The notes under the pieces are model-generated. The model had not been told where the DNA came from. It ran no database searches and was given only the letters and a program-made list of their open reading frames with translations. A program made the translations under genes and the position numbers. Below are positions 54,848 to 64,000 of a stretch of 64,000 nucleotides of DNA, piece by piece; position 1 is the first letter of the stretch, and each line of letters begins with the position of its first letter. The stretch spans positions 49,041,223 through 49,105,222 of the forward strand of contig OY987303.1 in NCBI GenBank assembly GCA_963920635.1. The letters run 5' to 3'. Source of the DNA: Pseudeuparius sepicola. Lineage: Eukaryota > Arthropoda > Insecta > Coleoptera > Anthribidae.

Positions 54848-55043
54848 TATTTGTCTAATATCATCTTATCTCTTGGAAACTTGCAAAGTTATTTGCAAAG
54901 ATTTTTAAAACTTTACATAGGTATTTAAGACTTACGAATGAAAAGAAACATCACTATTATTATTCTTTCCTCCCCGTTTGATACATCCAAATACACAACA
55001 GGAGTTGACCATCTTTTTGTAATCTACAACTACAACAGAGAGA

Positions 55044-55044
<1 letters not shown>

Positions 55045-55076
<32 letters not shown>

Positions 55077-55077
55077 G
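55045..55077. repeat. (TAA)n microsatellite, target of R4/Dong insertion
   Basis: About eleven ATA/TAA units immediately precede the 5' junction of the first retrotransposon copy. R4-clade Dong elements are known to sit in TAA repeats. Confidence 0.9.
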
Positions 55078-57476
55078 GTCTCCGATGTCATCAAGAATTC
55101 CCACAACTGGAAGGCACCAGGTCCAGATCATCTCCAAAATTATTGGATTAAGAAGTTGTGGTGCACGCATGAACAAATAACTACCTTAATTAATGAAGTC
55201 TTGCTCGATCCTCTGAAAATGCCATTGTTTCTTACACAGGGTGCAACTTACCTGTTACCAAAAGACCAGCGGAATACGGATAACCCTGCCAAGTACCGCC
55301 CAATAACCTGCTTGCCTACGCTTTACAAGATAATCACATCTTGCCTTACGCAGCGAATATATGTTCACTGCGAGCGGAACAACATCATTGCAATGCAGCA
55401 GAAGGGCTGCTCGAAGGGCGCAATGGGATGCAAAGAGCAACTCATCATAGATTCTGTCATCTGCAACCAGGCTCATTCCAAGCAACGAAACCTCCACATG
55501 GCTTATGTGGACTACAAAAAAGCATTTGATTCCGTACCTCACGACTGGCTCACAGGTATCTTAAAGCTGTATAAAATAGATCATCATACAGTTTCCTTTT
55601 TAGAACACGTTATGACAACCTGGCGCACTAAGATACAACTCAGAACCGCAGACAGTAACATCGAGACCGACACAATCAACATCCGAAGAGGGATTTTCCA
55701 AGGAGATTCACTCAGTCCACTGTGGTTCTGCATGGCGATGAACCCTCTATCACATCGGTTGAACTCTACAAAATATGGCTTCGCTATCAAAAGCAACAAC
55801 GCAGAAGCGATCAAGTTGAATCACCTATTATATATGGATGATTTAAAACTGATCGCCGCAACCAAAAACCAACTAACGCAAATGCTTAAAATTGTAGAGG
55901 AGTTCTCCAGGGACATCGGAATGCTGTTTGGACTGGACAAGTGCCGCACCCTTAATATCATCCGGGGAAAGCTCGAACAAAGCGCACACGAGATGCAGGA
56001 CGGCCAGGAGATCGAAGCAATGAGCAAGGGAGATACATACAAGTATCTCGGGATGAAACAAGCTCAAAGGATAGACCATCGAACAATGAAGACTGATTTA
56101 ACGAATGAATTCATCAAGAGAGTAAGACAAGTAGTGCGAACTGATCTTAACAGCAGGAATTTGTTTAAGGCCCTGAACACGTATGCGTGCTCTGTACTCA
56201 GCTATTCGTTCGGAATAGTGAATTGGACCAACACGGACATCAACAACCTGCAACGAAAAGTTAGGACACTACTGACAAAAGCTCATAAACATCATCCCCG
56301 TAGCTCCGTAGAAAGAACAACTCTGCCACGTCAACTAGGAGGAAGAGGATTGGCAGATCTCAGCAAGCAATTGGACCAACAAATATTAAATCTGCGTAAT
56401 TATTTCTACAGGCAGGCCAACAGCTCCACACTACATAGGGCTATATGCGGAGCAGACGTCTCAACACCGCTACGTCTGACGGAACACGAGCGTCAAAATC
56501 ACCACCGAACCGACAACGATAAACTACAGAGGTGGTTGGGGAAGCCGCTGCACGGGAGACATCCTAATGAGGTTAACCAGGAACATGTCGACAAGTTAGC
56601 GTCGAACTATTGGCTGACCTCGGGACGAATGTTCCCCGAGACGGAAGGCTTCCTACTGGCCATACAAGATCAGGTTATACCAACTCGCAACTACCTAAAA
56701 TTCATTGTAGGAGATGCATCGGTAGTGGATGACAGATGCAGATACGGGTGCCCAACTTCAGAAACAATCCAGCACATAACAGGAGGATGTCAGATGTTCG
56801 CATCAACGGAATATAAGGAACGACACGATTCGGTTGCCAAGATCTTGCACCGGGAACTGGCGGAAAAGCTGCTGCTTGTGCAGACAGAAAGGGTCCCATA
56901 TTACAACTACACACCTGAGCCTGTTCTTGAGAACAGCAACTACAAGATGTACTGGGATCGTACAGTTCTGACTGATCAACGAGTTGCCCATAACAGACCG
57001 GACCTTATAATAGTTGATAAAATTTCTAGGAAGACAACTCTGATTGATGTGGCCATCCCGAACAACAACAACCTGCGTGTGAAGCAAGTCGAGAAGATCG
57101 CGAAGTACAGAGACTTAGAAGAACGAATTAGAAGGCAATGGGAAATGGAGAACGTCCAGACGATTCCAATCATCATGTCAACAACTGGTGTTATACCAAA
57201 AAGTTTGCTGAGAAACATCAAGGAGCTGAATCTAACTGATAGTCTTTACAGGTCCATGCAGAAAGCGGTACTACTTGCGACAGCCCGAACCGTCAGGAAA
57301 TTCATGGGGAATGCAGGATCGTCCAAGAACATCAATGTCACCTAGGGCCCGATAACATGGCAAGGGTCTCGTCCGAGCCAGATCCTTTTGGTATCCGGGA
57401 TGCCCGGGATCTGAGTGAATGTTCCCCGTAGAGGGAGTGCGAATGCCTTTTGGCTAAGTCGATATAATAATAATAA
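55078..57476 (+). mobile_element. R4/Dong-type non-LTR retrotransposon, copy 1, 5'-truncated
   Basis: Begins abruptly at GGTCTCCGATGTCATCAAG, which lies internally in copy 2 (57924), so it is 5'-truncated. The 3' UTR (57346-57457) ends GGCTAAGTCGATATAATAAT in a TAA tail. Copy 2 follows within a few bases in the same orientation. Confidence 0.92.
55079..57345 (+). CDS. R4/Dong-type RT / restriction-like endonuclease polyprotein, copy 1 (5'-truncated)
   Basis: The frame is open from the truncation point to the stop at 57343-57345, with no initiating ATG at its 5' end. Order of parts: KDQRNTDNPAKYRPITCLP (RT start); MAYVDYKKAFDSVPHDWL (motif A Asp); FQGDSLSPLWF (motif B); LLYMDDLKL (catalytic YMDD); a long thumb; CRYGCPTSETIQHITGGC (C-x3-C-x7-H-x4-C zinc knuckle); and NRPDLIIVDK...LIDVAIP (PD...D restriction-like endonuclease). 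This layout is specific to R2/R4-group elements, in which the endonuclease nicks a fixed target and the RT copies the element there. No stop or frameshift, but the N-terminal DNA-binding part is missing, so it cannot act alone. Confidence 0.92.
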
Positions 57477-60325
57477 TAAAGTAAAGACATAGGACAAGTG
57501 ACGGAATATATCAGAGGAGTTAGAACTAGAAGGATCCAGAGGGCGGTGCAGGCAATAATGAGCCGCACCCAAATGCATTCTCGGCATGACCCCGCGAACA
57601 TCACTGCTCAACAATGTCTTGACACATTAAAACAAAAACTTTCTGTTTTCGCAGGGCGTCTGAGGAGATACAAGGCTAGTAACAACAGGAAACGAGACAA
57701 CAAACTCTTTGAACGATCAGAAAAGGGTTTCTACCGTGCTTTTAATTCTAGCGCCGATGCCACAAATGCGAGTTACCCTAGCGGAGAACAGGTCGACGGT
57801 TTCTGGAGAAATCAACTTGCCACACCAGGTCCATACAATGTCAGTGCAAGCTGGATCAGCGAAGAACGCGAGATGGGCCGGAACTATAGCCAGATGCAAC
57901 ACGAGCAATTCACAACCGCTGAGGTCTCCGATGTCATCAAGAATTCCCACAACTGGAAGGCACCAGGTCCAGATCATCTCCAAAATTATTGGATTAAGAA
58001 GTTGTGGTGCACGCATGAACAGATAACTACCTTAATTAATGAAGTCTTGCTCGATCCTCTGAAAATGCCATTGTTTCTTACACAGGGTGCAACCTACCTG
58101 TTACCAAAAGACCAGCGGAATGCGGATAACCCTGCCAAGTACCGCCCAATAACCTGCTTGCCTACGCTGTACAAGATAATCACATCTTGCCTTACGCAGC
58201 GAATATATGCTCACTGCGAGCGGAACAACATCATTGCAATGCAGCAGAAGGGCTGCTCGAAGGGCGCAATGGGATGCAAAGAGCAACTCATCATAGACTC
58301 TGTCATCTGCAACCAGGCTCATTCCAAGCAACGAAACCTCCACATGGCTTATGTGGACTACAAAAAAGCATTTGATTCCGTACCTCACGACTGGCTCACA
58401 GGTATCTTAAAGCTGTATAAAATAGATCATCATACAGTTTCCTTTTTAGAACACGTTATGACAACCTGGCGCACTAAGATACAACTCAGAACCTCAGACA
58501 GTAACATCGAGACCGACACAATCAACATCCGAAGAGGGATTTTCCAAGGAGATTCACTCAGTCCACTGTGGTTCTGCATGGCGATGAACCCTCTATCACA
58601 TCGGTTGAACTCTACAAAATACGGCTTCGCTATCAAAAGCAACAACGCAGAAGCGATCAAGTTGAATCACCTATTATATATGGATGATTTAAAACTGATC
58701 GCCGCAACCAAAAACCAACTAACGCAAATGCTTAAAATTGTAGAGGAGTTCTCCAGGGATATCGGAATGCTGTTTGGACTGGACAAGTGCCGCACCCTTA
58801 ATATCATCCGGGGAAAGCTCGAACAAAGCGCACACGAGATGCAGGACGGCCAGGAGATCGAAGCAATGAGCAAGGGAGATACATACAAGTATCTCGGGAT
58901 GAAACAAGCTCAAAGGATAGACCATGGAACAATGAAGACTGATTTAACGAATGAATTCATCAAGAGAGTAAGACAAGTAGTGCGAACTGATCTTAACAGC
59001 AGGAATTTGTTTAAGGCCCTGAACACGTATGCGTGCTCTGTACTCAGCTATTCGTTCGGAATAGTGAATTGGACCAACACGGACATCAACAACCTGCAAC
59101 GAAAAGTTAGGACACTACTGACAAAAGCTCATAAACATCATCCCCGTAGCGCCGTAGAAAGAACAACTCTGCCACGTCAACTAGGAGGAAGAGGATTGGC
59201 AGATCTCAGCAAGCAATTGGACCAACAAATATTAAATCTGCGTAATTATTTCTACAGGCAGGCCAACAGCTCCACACTACATAGGGCTATATGCGGAGCA
59301 GACGTCTCAACACCGCTACGTCTGACGGAACACGAGCGTCAAAATCACCACCGAACCGACAACGATAAACTACAGAGGTGGTTGGGGAAGCCGCTGCACG
59401 GGAGGCATCCTAATGAGGTTAACCAGGAACATGTCGACAAGTTAGCGTCGAACTATTGGCTGACCTCGGGACGAATGTTCCCCGAGACGGAAGGCTTCCT
59501 ACTGGCCATACAAGATCAGGTTATACCAACTCGCAACTACCTAAAATTCATTGTAGGAGATGCATCGGTAGTGGATGACAGATGCAGATACGGGTGCCCA
59601 ACTTCAGAAACAATCCAGCACATAACAGGAGGATGTCAGATATTCGCATCAACGGAATATAAGGAACGACACGATTCGGTGGCCAAGATCTTGCACCAGG
59701 AACTGGCGGAAAAGCTGCTGCTTGTGCAGGCAGAGAGGGTCCCATATTACAACTACACACCTGAGCCTGTTCTTGAGAACAGCAACTACAAGATGTACTG
59801 GGATCGTACAGTTCTGACAGATCAACGAGTTGCCCATAACAGACCGGACCTTATAATAGTTGATAAAATTTCTAGGCAGACAACTCTGATTGATGTGGCC
59901 ATCCCGAACAACAACAACCTGCGTGTGAAGCAAGTCGAGAAGATCGCGAAGTACAGAGATTTAGAAGAACGAATTAGAAGGCAATGGGAAATGGAGAACG
60001 TCCAGACGATTCCAATCATCATGTCAACAACTGGTGTTATACCAAAAAGTTTGCTGAGAAACATCAAGGAGCTGGGTCTAACTGATAGTCTTTACAGGTC
60101 CATGCAGAAAGCGGTACTACTTGCGACAGCCCGAACCGTCAGGAAATTCATGGGGAGTGCAGGAACGTCCAACAACATCAATGTCACCTAAGGCCCGATA
60201 ACATGGCAAGGGTCTCGTCCGAGCCAGATCCTTTTGGTATCCGGGATACCCGGGATCTGAGTGAATGTTCCCCGTAGAGGGAGTGCGAATGCCTTTTGGC
60301 TAAGTCGAGATAATAATAATAATAA
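57477..60325 (+). mobile_element. R4/Dong-type non-LTR retrotransposon, copy 2, 5'-truncated, head-to-tail with copy 1
   Basis: Starts about 57477 directly behind the TAA tail of copy 1 and extends ~450 bp further 5' than copy 1. It ends GGCTAAGTCGAGATAATAAT in a TAA tail at 60311-60325. Sequence shared with copy 1 differs only at scattered bases. Confidence 0.92.
57480..60191 (+). CDS. R4/Dong-type RT / restriction-like endonuclease polyprotein, copy 2 (5'-truncated)
   Basis: Open from the truncation (about 57480) to the stop at 60189-60191, about 900 codons, without a 5' ATG. It adds about 145 codons N-terminal to copy 1, ending in EVSDVIKNSHNWKAPGPDHL, the pre-RT motif of this group. RT motif A (VDYKKAFDSVP) falls near residue 283 counting from 57498, motif B (FQGDSLSP) near 347, YMDD near 393, the CCHC knuckle near 695 and the PD...D endonuclease near 780. 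All catalytic residues are intact. Full-length R4/Dong proteins are longer, with N-terminal zinc-finger/Myb-like DNA-binding parts that are missing here. Confidence 0.93.
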   Translation, partial: SKDIGQVTEYIRGVRTRRIQRAVQAIMSRTQMHSRHDPANITAQQCLDTLKQKLSVFAGRLRRYKASNNRKRDNKLFERSEKGFYRAFNSSADATNASYPSGEQVDGFWRNQLATPGPYNVSASWISEEREMGRNYSQMQHEQFTTAEVSDVIKNSHNWKAPGPDHLQNYWIKKLWCTHEQITTLINEVLLDPLKMPLFLTQGATYLLPKDQRNADNPAKYRPITCLPTLYKIITSCLTQRIYAHCERNNIIAMQQKGCSKGAMGCKEQLIIDSVICNQAHSKQRNLHMAYVDYKKAFDSVPHDWLTGILKLYKIDHHTVSFLEHVMTTWRTKIQLRTSDSNIETDTINIRRGIFQGDSLSPLWFCMAMNPLSHRLNSTKYGFAIKSNNAEAIKLNHLLYMDDLKLIAATKNQLTQMLKIVEEFSRDIGMLFGLDKCRTLNIIRGKLEQSAHEMQDGQEIEAMSKGDTYKYLGMKQAQRIDHGTMKTDLTNEFIKRVRQVVRTDLNSRNLFKALNTYACSVLSYSFGIVNWTNTDINNLQRKVRTLLTKAHKHHPRSAVERTTLPRQLGGRGLADLSKQLDQQILNLRNYFYRQANSSTLHRAICGADVSTPLRLTEHERQNHHRTDNDKLQRWLGKPLHGRHPNEVNQEHVDKLASNYWLTSGRMFPETEGFLLAIQDQVIPTRNYLKFIVGDASVVDDRCRYGCPTSETIQHITGGCQIFASTEYKERHDSVAKILHQELAEKLLLVQAERVPYYNYTPEPVLENSNYKMYWDRTVLTDQRVAHNRPDLIIVDKISRQTTLIDVAIPNNNNLRVKQVEKIAKYRDLEERIRRQWEMENVQTIPIIMSTTGVIPKSLLRNIKELGLTDSLYRSMQKAVLLATARTVRKFMGSAGTSNNINVT

Positions 60326-60330
60326 CTCGT

Positions 60331-63240
60331 CTTTATTATTTACCAAATGGTACAAAAACTACTTAAAGTAGGGCACAAAAATGGCGAAGTTTAGCTCAGA
60401 GCTACTCTTACACTCAACCATCGTGCCAAAGGACATCTGTTGTTACATCATTATACAAACTAAAATTTAAAGACCACATCTAAGAAAGAAAAACACACAT
60501 AATCAATATAAAGAAAAAAAAACGAATAGTGTGCACAAATTTCCCGAAAAAAAATCAGTCGTATAAGGATATAAAACAAAGAAACAAAACAAAGAAAAAG
60601 TAAAAAAAATGCTCGTTATACCAACGCAGATTAATGAGGCTCAGATTGAAGTATATGGAATTTAATACTTTTCTTGAAGCTAGAAATAGATATTGATTTA
60701 AATGAAACTGGTATGTCATTATAGTAGAGTGCCCCATTATATGTAAACGAACGCCGAAAGAGAGATGTTTTATGGTGAGGTACAGAGATGGTAAGCGTGT
60801 GCCGAATTTCTCGTTCATGGGCTTCATTTCTTAAAATCAATTTTTCTTTTAAATAAGCTGGTATTAATAGAACTAGAATCCTATGCACAAAGACAAGATA
60901 GTGACACTTTACCAAGGAGGGTAATCTAAGCCAATTTAAGGCAGCGTACCCGGCAGAGACGCGATCAAAACGACGGAGTCCAAGGACAAACCTCAGCTGA
61001 AGCCTGTTTCTAGAGATTTGATCCAAGCACAGATAATACACAATATGACAATATGCCATTACAGGCATCAATAATGATTCCGATAGTTTTTTCCTTAACT
61101 TGAAATTAAGTAAATATTTATTTGCATATAGAAGTCTTAACTTGACATAGATTCTCTGAAGCAGGATTTTTAAATGAGTAGCAAACCTAAGGCTAACATC
61201 AAAAGTAACGCCAAGCACCTTTACCGACTCTGAAAAAGGCAAAGCCTGCCCTCTAATAAATATATGTAATGAAGCCTGAATTTTCTCACGGTCAATACTA
61301 CGACAAAATAGTGAAACATTTGATTTATCAGGTTGTGGTTTAGTGAATAGAGAAGAACGTTGTCAATGTCTTGGTTTAAATTTAAAGCAGCTTCTTCTGG
61401 TTTATCTGTATCAAAATAATGCACAATTTGCGTGTCGTCAGCAAAACATTGAATTTGTGAAGAGTTTATGACATTTGGCAGATCAGCAGTATATAACAGA
61501 AATAGTAGAGGCCCCAAAACAGACCCCTGAGGAACACCTGAACTTATTTTATGGAAAGAGGATATCTTGTCATCAAGACCGACACACTGACTGCGATTTG
61601 TAAGATAATTCTGAAAGAAATTTACAGAGATCTTATCAAAGCCACAATAGCTAAGTTTGGCACATAACAGGTCGTGGTTGATTTTGTCAAACGCTTTGGA
61701 ATAATCGATCGTCACCAAAGCTACACCCATCCTTTTGCCTAATACGCGAATGATATTGTCAGTCAAATTAACTAAGGTAGATGTTGCGCTCTGTGATTTG
61801 CGAAAGCCTGATTGATGTGGTGGTATGATTTTATGCTTCTCAACATAAGCAGAAATTTGGGTTTGCGCTAGTTTTTCAAGAACTTTAGATAGAACCGGTA
61901 GTAAGCTAATAGGTCTCAGGTCAGTCAGTTGCCTGGGAGTGGACGTTTTGGGAATAGGAATCACCACTGCCTGTCTCCACAACTTGGGAAAGTATCCCTT
62001 CTCTAGGCATAGGTTGACAATATGTGTAATATGGGGAAGAATGATGGATAAGCTTATTTTAATCATATTTAAATTCAACTGGTCTACCCCTGTTGCATTA
62101 GAATGTAATTTTTTTAAAATTTGTACTATTTCACCAGGTTCAGAGGGTTTAAAAGAGAATTCTATATGCCTACAAAATTCGCTGTTATTGTAATATTCTA
62201 GGGTATGATGTGGTATGTGGCCAGGATCGAAAACTGATAGAAAGTAGTTATTAATGATAGATAGATCAGTAAAGGTCTTAGGTATACTTGGTTTAGAGCT
62301 ATAATTGACATTAAGATTTTTAAGTTTATTCCACATAAGCTTTGAATTGTTTTGCGAGTTAAGGTAAGACAAATACGCACGTTTCTCTCTTCTAATAGAT
62401 GCCAGAGCAAAGTTTCTTAGTTCTTTATACTTATTTAAATTTTCAGGTGTCCTACTTGCGAAATAATTTGAAGCGGCTCGATTTTTTTCTTTTAAAATCA
62501 TTTTTAGAGGGTAAGTCAGCCAAGGAGCTTTTGGTTTGCTCACCCTTACTGTTCTAACAGGCGCATGTTTATTGAACATAGTTAAGATTGCATTAGTAAG
62601 AACCGTGACTTTCTCGTCAATATCGCCTGTAGCAAAAATAACAGATAGATCAACGGAAGCAAGCTCAGATAGAAAAGCCTCTTCATCAAAAAGCGCAAAG
62701 TCACGGTATGGGACAAGTTTCTGTTTAAAACGAATAATAGGTAAGCGCACTATACATGAAACAAGTTTGTGGTCGGACAGCTGATGAGTCACGTCAGTCA
62801 CAATGCAGTCACTAAAGATATCTTTGTGGTTAGTAAATATTTGGTCAAGCAGTGTCATGGAATGCGGTGTGACCCTGGTAGGACACTCAACCACCTCAGA
62901 GAATCCATGATTACTAAAGCAATCAGAAATATAGTTTGGCCGATTTAATAAGTTTAAATTTACGTCGCCAAGCACAACTACATTTTCATATCGACTTAAA
63001 AAATCAGGCAAGGTGTTATCTAAGACTGAAATAGATTCCCCCAAGCTTTCCGAAGGAGGTCTGTATATGACTCCAAAAATGCAAATGGATTTACCGAAAT
63101 CAACCCTCACCCATAGATGCTCAAGATGAGGAAGGTCATGTGAGCTAACGTCAAGAATTTCAGCACTAAAAGCTGATTTGACATATATGCCTATGCCTCC
63201 TCCACGAGTTCCTCGATCTTTACGAAAAAAATTAATATAA
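60331..63240 (-). mobile_element. CR1/Jockey-group non-LTR retrotransposon, 5'-truncated
   Basis: Runs on the - strand. The 3' end (60331) reads AATAAAGACGAG and then a TTA repeat that merges with the TAA tail of Dong copy 2. Coding spans 63233-60634. The 5' end stops inside the endonuclease domain near 63240, beside a 22-bp tandem duplication (ATTAATATAACCACATAGCT... twice, 63231-63276). Confidence 0.85.
60631..63233 (-). pseudogene. AP-endonuclease / reverse transcriptase polyprotein, truncated and frameshifted
   Basis: The frame begins at the truncation (RGTRGGGIGIYVKS, about 63215) and contains endonuclease parts: FGVIYRPPSES, VVLGDVNLNLL and HQLSDHKLVSCIV (the SDH catalytic motif). The linker includes KAPWLTYPLKMILKEKN. 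The RT has VVIPIPKTSTPRQLTDLRPI, VTIDYSKAFDKINHDLL (motif A), SGVPQGSVLGPLLFLLY (motif B) and QCFADDTQIVHYF (FADD). A frameshift near 61340 moves the last ~200 codons (60631-61242, with LGVTFDVSLRF, NRLQLRFVLGLRRFDRVSAG and a tail ending at the stop) to another frame. There is no RNase H domain, fitting CR1/Jockey rather than I/R1. Inactive. Confidence 0.88.
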
Positions 63241-64000
63241 CCACATAGCTAAATTAATATAACCACATAGCTAAATTAAATTTTCGCTCTCACAAAAATG
63301 TTGAACCCAACACCAACTAAGAAAACTCAACGCCGTTTTATACAAAACTACCTACGAGACGAACTCAAATGAAATATAAATATAATAATTATTGGGAGAG
63401 AAGGAAAATGACGTTTGACAAAGGAACTCGTTTGAAGCACAGGACAGAAAAAATAAGTTAGGACAAACAGTTTGATGTTTTACCTATTTTGGGTTATATG
63501 GTTTTTGCCGGAATCAGCTGATTTATTTACTATTTCACTTACTCAGGTTTGGCTGCCAGTTTCTCACTCTACACTCCTTCCATCTACTTGTCAATTCAAT
63601 GGTTGTAACCGATTGTTTGTTGTGTACAGTGCCCACCGTTCCGTATTTTATTTCCAAGATGAGCATTACTGCATGTTCTTCGATTCCCAACGCATATGCT
63701 ATAACAAAAACTGTTATATTTTTTAATGTTTCTTGTAACGGAAATTTTGACATTTCCATTACAACAGAATAGCAAGCAACAATTTTGTCAATCATTTAAA
63801 AAGTTACGAATATTTTACGTAAGTTCTTTTACACATACCTAAGGACAAGTTTCACATTTGATAAACTTTTTATTTAATTCAGGTATGTTTCTCCGTCTCC
63901 AATGCTGACCACTTTCTAGGTCCAAGTTTTTCTCCACTTTTTATTTTGGCACGTGTCTAGGGTCTCGTTTATTTTTATTTCTCAAAGTTGGTATAGCTCT
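63241..64000. other. AT-rich stretch to window end, no gene recognised
   Basis: Frames at 63472-63726 (+) and 63535-63795 (-) overlap each other and show no domain or splice context. Confidence 0.5.

Larger units (their letters stand above)
47059..64000 (+). other. Next intron of the CA10-like gene or 3' flank
   Basis: Starts at the GTGAGT donor. No further CA10 exon was recognised up to the window end; the content is transposons and one GC-rich island at 53.2 kb. If the gene continues on the + strand, this intron exceeds 16.9 kb. Confidence 0.6.

Noticed and set aside
63472..63795. Overlapping 84- and 86-codon frames at the window end
   Set aside because: Antisense to each other and without recognisable domains.

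Overview
This is an AT-rich, repeat-dense piece of an insect (arthropod) nuclear genome. Coding sequence is sparse and spliced, and the window is full of Penelope-like, R4/Dong-type and CR1/Jockey-like retroelements plus many TA-flanked DNA transposons and foldback MITEs. This mix is common in beetles and some other insects. I cannot name the order with confidence.

The only host gene I can anchor is on the + strand. Two exons, at 4046-4200 and 46918-47058, encode consecutive parts of the C-terminal half of a carbonic anhydrase-related protein of the CA10/CA11 type. The reading phase is continuous across the junction. Nearly everything between 4.2 and 46.9 kb is therefore one 42.7-kb intron, and everything after 47.06 kb lies in the next intron or beyond. 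Several GC/CpG-retaining, non-repetitive islands (11.3, 14.7, 21.7, 25.3, 35.1, 44.7 and 53.3 kb) look like conserved non-coding elements. Two of them (14.7 and 21.7 kb) are diverged paralogues sharing an 88-bp core.

The introns are a transposon graveyard with nesting that can be ordered in time. At 6.15-9.93 kb is a + strand Penelope-like element (PLE) holding three TIR elements. At 15.4-21.1 kb is a - strand PLE holding a Tc1/mariner DD41D element with ~0.6-kb inverted repeats and an 811-bp MITE, plus a 165-bp tandem duplication with templated filler. A third PLE tail is at 45.0-45.7 kb. Other relics are a pogo/Tigger pseudogene (1.2-2.7 kb), a non-LTR RNase H/zinc-knuckle tail (5.9 kb), a Crypton-type tyrosine recombinase end (27.3 kb), a second mariner transposase (28.4-29.3 kb) with an identical 268-bp fragment pasted at 32.4 kb, a Myb/SANT-like intron-containing pseudogene (33.5-34.6 kb), a pogo derivative (48.6-49.5 kb) and a THAP-domain relic (51.2 kb).

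Three items look young. One is a structurally complete 1,860-bp pogo-type transposon at 37915-39774 with an intact 417-aa transposase, perfect 24-bp TIRs and a TA duplication. The others are two head-to-tail, nearly identical, 5'-truncated R4/Dong-type retrotransposons (55.08-60.3 kb) in a TAA microsatellite. A 5'-truncated, frameshifted CR1/Jockey-group element (60.33-63.24 kb, - strand) abuts them tail to tail at the same kind of triplet repeat.

The genes do not work together as an operon or pathway: one host gene is exposed to repeated independent insertions. All function calls rest on motifs read by eye. No database search was run.
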